From Fistularia commersonii (lineage: Eukaryota > Chordata > Actinopteri > Syngnathiformes > Fistulariidae), in assembly GCA_037954325.1 (NCBI GenBank), contig JBBMNZ010000014.1, forward strand, positions 12,560,956 to 12,624,955: a stretch of DNA of 64,000 nucleotides, in the 5' to 3' direction. The notes beneath the pieces were generated by a model. The model did no database searches. It was not told where the DNA came from and saw nothing but the letters and a program-made list of their open reading frames with translations. Shown piece after piece: positions 59,697 to 64,000 of the stretch. Positions within the stretch are counted from its first letter, which is position 1. Every line of letters starts with the position of its first letter. Made by a program: the position numbers and the translations under genes.

Positions 59697-62600
59697 AAAG
59701 AAAAACGCTACTCACAGCTCGAGAAATTCATCATAACCATGTATTAAAATGATGAGGGGTTGAATCACACCATGTAGCAATTTGGAAAAAAAAAAAAAAA
59801 TCAATATATACATGAAATAATACATTTTTAGATGATTGAATTTGAATAATAATACACTTAGCTACTTGTAACCCCCACACATGCTTGAATTAATAAATCA
59901 AATTTGGGTGGAAAATTCAGAAATAAACTTGGGCAAAAATCATAACATTTTCACAAAAAAAAACAAATCCACAACCATTTACATTTAGCACTGTCAAATG
60001 CAGTCCAATGCAATGCATCTCTGACAGAAGCAGCAGCTTGAGGGCTTTACTTCTGTCTTCTGGAGAATTCTGTCTCCCGAAGACTCCAAATGTGGCGGTC
60101 TGCTCTGCACCTCCCCCCCTAAGCCCCTCTTCACTGTGATGTGGAGTTTGACATGACAGTGGGGGTTCATACAATGTCACAGTGGTGAGGAGTGCATCCT
60201 GCCAGTGTCACAGACAGCGTCTCATTACCGCTACAAGTATGGAGCACAGCCATTAAAATGGACACAAAGCTGAGACACACTGTTATGACTCCAAACTTCT
60301 GCTTTTTCTTCCGTTTTTATTTCGGCATTTGAAAATGTTCCCAGCATCTGAGCACTGAGATTGCATACCAGTCAAATAAAACTGGAGTAATAGGCAAAAG
60401 GCAGCAATGAAACATTTTCTCATACTATAATAGAATTTCAAAAATCAACAGTTAAAATAAGCTATTTGAAAAAGGTTTCAGTTTCATGAATAACATTATT
60501 TGGACTCTTGTATTGAAGAGTACGAATATTTAAAAAGAATATCAAAGTAAAGCTGTAATAATAAAAAAAAAAAAAGATAGTTCTGAATATTACGGTTTGA
60601 CATCTTGTCAGGCAAGGTGTTCACTTATTTGATCCAAGTAAGAGGTTGCTCTCTATGATATTTTCTTTACAACCTAAGGGAGACACTAATAGCGTGGCAG
60701 GATTTGAGAGACCGTTTCAAACATATGAGTAAGGTTTCTTACTGAAAAAACACAAACTTCACACGGGATATCCAGATATTGATTGTTGGTACACAAACCA
60801 ATGAAATGAAAACAATGTGATTATTCCTGAAATGTTGCATTCACAAGATTAGTATGGTGCTGAGTGCACAGTATCTTTGACCTGAGATCATAATCCTCTT
60901 AACTGCACATTCTTAAATGCTAGTGGACATTTTTGCAAGGTTTTGAGAAATTTTACGAGGATTTCTCATGATATAAAGTGGATAACTTAATAATAAAATG
61001 CCCCCACCTGCAAGTGTCTCAGAAGGAGGAAAAAAGAATTTCTTCATGCCTGTATTTGTCACAAATTTCATTTTAAGTGATCGTCTTGTGATCCCCCTAT
61101 TGTTTTGCATCCCACTTTGGGAATCAAGATTAAACAACGTAGATTCCTGTGGAGAAGCCCGTCTATCAGGCAAAGCGCTGATGACTCATATGTACCTGAG
61201 CATGACTCACCAATGAGCTTTAGCCTCCAATGCCTCCTGCGCTTGCATGTTTTATTCAAGTGCAGAATTGTTACGCAACACCAGTGCCACAGAAACAGGG
61301 ACAATTGAACTTGAATAAGAAATATTTTAAAGGCTGTTGCACAAAATTACCAGGGTGAGAGTCACATTTCATGACTTGTATCAGAAAAATGTATCCCTGA
61401 GAAGATCTCTGACATGACTGATTCTTCTGAAATAATTTTTTATGATGTGTTTGTACAGTTTGTATCTATAGACACATAAACACGTGATTAGGCTTCAGCC
61501 TAAAGTTAGAGAGTTCAGCAATGTGAGCAGACCCTCCCCTTGGTATTTGTTGCTTAAAACCAAAATAATCCCTTCATTCACGGTTTCCTCAGAAATTGCC
61601 TCCATATTTTCTGAGGAATCAAACCTTAATGTGTATTGTGTTTGTACTAGTGTGTTTTGTACTGGCATCCTTTGGTGATTTCAGGCTGTTTCCCATAATT
61701 CGTACAGCGAGACACCATGATACCTGCCCTTCTTTTCTCTTCTTCTCTTCTCTGTGCAGCAGTAAGAAAATAGGAAATACTTTCCCAGTGGTTAGCTTGT
61801 ATTGGTAGCCGACCTCTGTCAGTGGCAATTTAACACAGGGCCCTAACACACTGTTATACACCATGTAAGTTCATCACATTAAGACACATCAATGTGAATT
61901 AATTGCAGAATTTGCCCAAAATCAATGTATCTCCTGCTATGAAATGATTCAGCACATAATGGGTTGGTTGAGGTAAATAGAAATATGATAATGTTTTTAG
62001 ATGACTCCCCATGTTTATTCTTGACTGACAATCAATAAACTTGGTCATTTCATAAAAAAAAAAATTTGATATCAAAGAAGTCTTTTTACACACCTGTGCA
62101 TTGCATCATAATAACTGAACCATGTAAAGTCAATCAGCGCTATATTTCCGTTTTATAGTCCTCTAGTATGTAATTTAAGATACATTTCTTGCTCGCCAGA
62201 GAAGCCTGTGGCCCTTTTACACTCGCTGTCTGCCTGTCAGTGTCATTTAATGCTGTGTTTCTCAGAAAGAGACATGAAAATGGGAGAAGAGGGAAATTGT
62301 CAGAACAGAAAAAAAGGAGGGACGGGTGTGAAAGTGGGGGAGGAGGTAGGCGGGAGCGACAGGCTGACAGTTTTAAAGCTTGTTGGTGCTCAGCGGTCGG
62401 TACAGCCATGTATTTAGGTCCCGACCTAACTCCTCACTTGGCAGACAAGTGCTGCAGGGCAGTCAGGGATAAACTACAGAGAGCTGAAAAATTATTACTG
62501 TAGCTGCCCCTTCCTTCCACACGATGCACAGCTCGACTGGCAACGGATATAAAAATCAATCTATTGCCTATGCCTGCATATATTTTGTGAGCAAAATAAA

Positions 62601-64000
62601 CTCAAAGTTATAATCCTTGTCATGTTGCTATTATTAGGTGCCGCTTTTGCAGCTTTCTGCATAAGAACGCTTACATGATTATGTGTAGAGAGGACAATGT
62701 GACATTTATCACATGTAAGGAGCCCATTATTCATTTCATTTAGATGTTCCTGAAAATTAAAAGCATAAAGCACAATATATATTGCAATGATGAATTGGGT
62801 GAATTTATGTAGCACTTCTCCTTCAACAGCTACCAGTCAAGGTCTTTTTTAAAACATGGAATGTACCATACAGGGAGGCGAATAATGAACAGTGACCTGG
62901 ATTTTTATAGTAATGGTTTTCACTTGCATTTATATGCATTTTCAATTGTTACAACTGTTTAAGTGTGACTTTCCTTGCATGAACCCTTCAAACCAATCTT
63001 CCATTGGATGGGAAACAGCATTATTATGCTGCCATGTAGTCAAAGATGACAAATGCACTTTGTCCAGAAAATATAGACATTTTTTTAATACATTTGTAAG
63101 GAAACCCAGTCAATAAGTAAGGTACTTCTACCAGATTACATATTAAGACACAAATTCTGGAGTTACCAGTCTACTTGAAGAGGAATGGATAGATGCTCTA
63201 CTAAATCCCCATATTTCCATCTTTGATGTCTTCTTATTTTAATGATATGTTCAGTTTTGTCTTCTTGATCACGATCAACCTAACAGGAGCTTGTCTTTGA
63301 TGCAAAAACCCATCCTTTAAATGAGCCTTGAAGACGTGACCCACATAGCAACTTGATTCCAAATGCAGAGTTTACTAAGAGACAGACTTCATTCATTAAT
63401 GAGGGAAGTTGCCTTTTTGACAGCAAGTTTTTTTGGATCAGGTATCACGTAGTACTTGACCAGAATAACATTACATATACCAGTACTCTCTCTGTTTTTA
63501 TGAGAGTTGTTTCTGTTTGATGCAGTGTGTCATGATTTGAGCCGACAGTAATTTATATATTTCTTTTTTATAGTAGTTATAGAATTACCTGATTATTTAA
63601 CTTTTGTGCGTGCTTGCATATGTGTTGGTCTGTGTGTTTTTATGTGAGATTGCACACATTTATGTTCATCTGCGTGTATGTTTGTGCGCATGTGAGGGTC
63701 CAAGTGTGCACCCTTGCATCATGTTCAATTTGCCGGCATTGTATCGATTTGCTTCTCACTGTAGAAAATAATGCACCGCCTTTTAACTTGGCATGTTCTC
63801 TTCAACATAAATATTTGTTCAACATAAGATCCGCTTAGTGTCCCAAGTGAGAAAAAAATATCTAAAAAAGACAGGTTAATAAGGTGATTGATTTTCTTAA
63901 GAAAATGTCAGGCGGTATAATTTTTTTTTTGTCATCAATATGCCCCATCCGACTCATCATAATCAGAATTTCCATCCACAGTCTTGTCGGCTACCTTTTT

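Larger units (their letters stand above)
56617..64000 (+). other. vstm2l intron 1 (5' part)
   Basis: After the GTAGGC donor the sequence stays CpG-rich to about 56830, then becomes AT-rich. It contains an AC microsatellite (57078-57102), a T-run (59673-59696), A-runs and many short open frames without family resemblance. No exon with an Ig V-set signature is present before 64,000. I see no transposon here that I can name, in contrast to the ctnnbl1 introns. Confidence 0.75.

Overview
The window is vertebrate, very probably teleost, genomic DNA. It is AT-rich, most of it has no long open frames, and the genuine coding sequence consists of short exons bounded by AG/GT splice sites. Its repeats are the kind that crowd fish genomes: RTE-like and L2/CR1-like LINEs, Tc1 elements, a non-autonomous hAT, tRNA-derived SINEs and long AC/TG microsatellites. 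There is no operon-like layout, rRNA, functional tRNA or CRISPR array.

Two protein-coding genes are supported, both on the + strand. (1) Positions 1 to about 44,900 hold the 3' part of ctnnbl1 (beta-catenin-like protein 1, an armadillo-type partner of the Prp19/CDC5L spliceosomal complex). Six exons (5884-6065, 17104-17201, 18342-18422, 34457-34594, 35332-35404, 44322-44410) join in one uninterrupted frame of 219 complete codons plus the stop. Earlier exons lie upstream of the window. (2) Position 56499 starts vstm2l (V-set and transmembrane domain-containing 2-like). Only exon 1, which carries the signal peptide, is inside; the Ig-domain exons must lie beyond 64,000. The ctnnbl1-vstm2l order and orientation matches human 20q11.23, which supports both calls.

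Layout. 1-5883: upstream ctnnbl1 intron, with a SINE, an RTE fragment, and a mosaic of decayed RTE-like LINE sequence (about 2335-5705) that is split by a 502-bp hAT insertion with perfect 8-bp target duplications. 6066-17103: intron with an L2/CR1-like LINE on the minus strand and two Tc1 fossils. 17202-18341: short intron. 18423-34456: 16-kb intron with a SINE, microsatellites, a 5'-truncated RTE insertion flanked by a 10-bp duplication, and a dispersed repeat. 34595-35331: short intron. 35405-44321: intron with a decayed but nearly complete Tc1 element and an RTE 3' end. 44411-56200: 3' UTR and intergenic DNA with a large decayed LINE on the minus strand (50.6-52.3 kb), a SINE and a second Tc1 element. 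56200-64000: vstm2l promoter, 5' UTR, exon 1 and the start of a long intron 1.

I see no novel gene system. The points most worth a second look are the nested hAT-in-RTE insertion, the RTE mosaic, a possible 109-bp 5'-UTR intron and a start-stop uORF in vstm2l, an unexplained 143-codon open frame at 49676-50107, and a small CpG-rich degenerate tandem repeat near 53 kb. Transposon coordinates are approximate unless duplications or inverted repeats define them.
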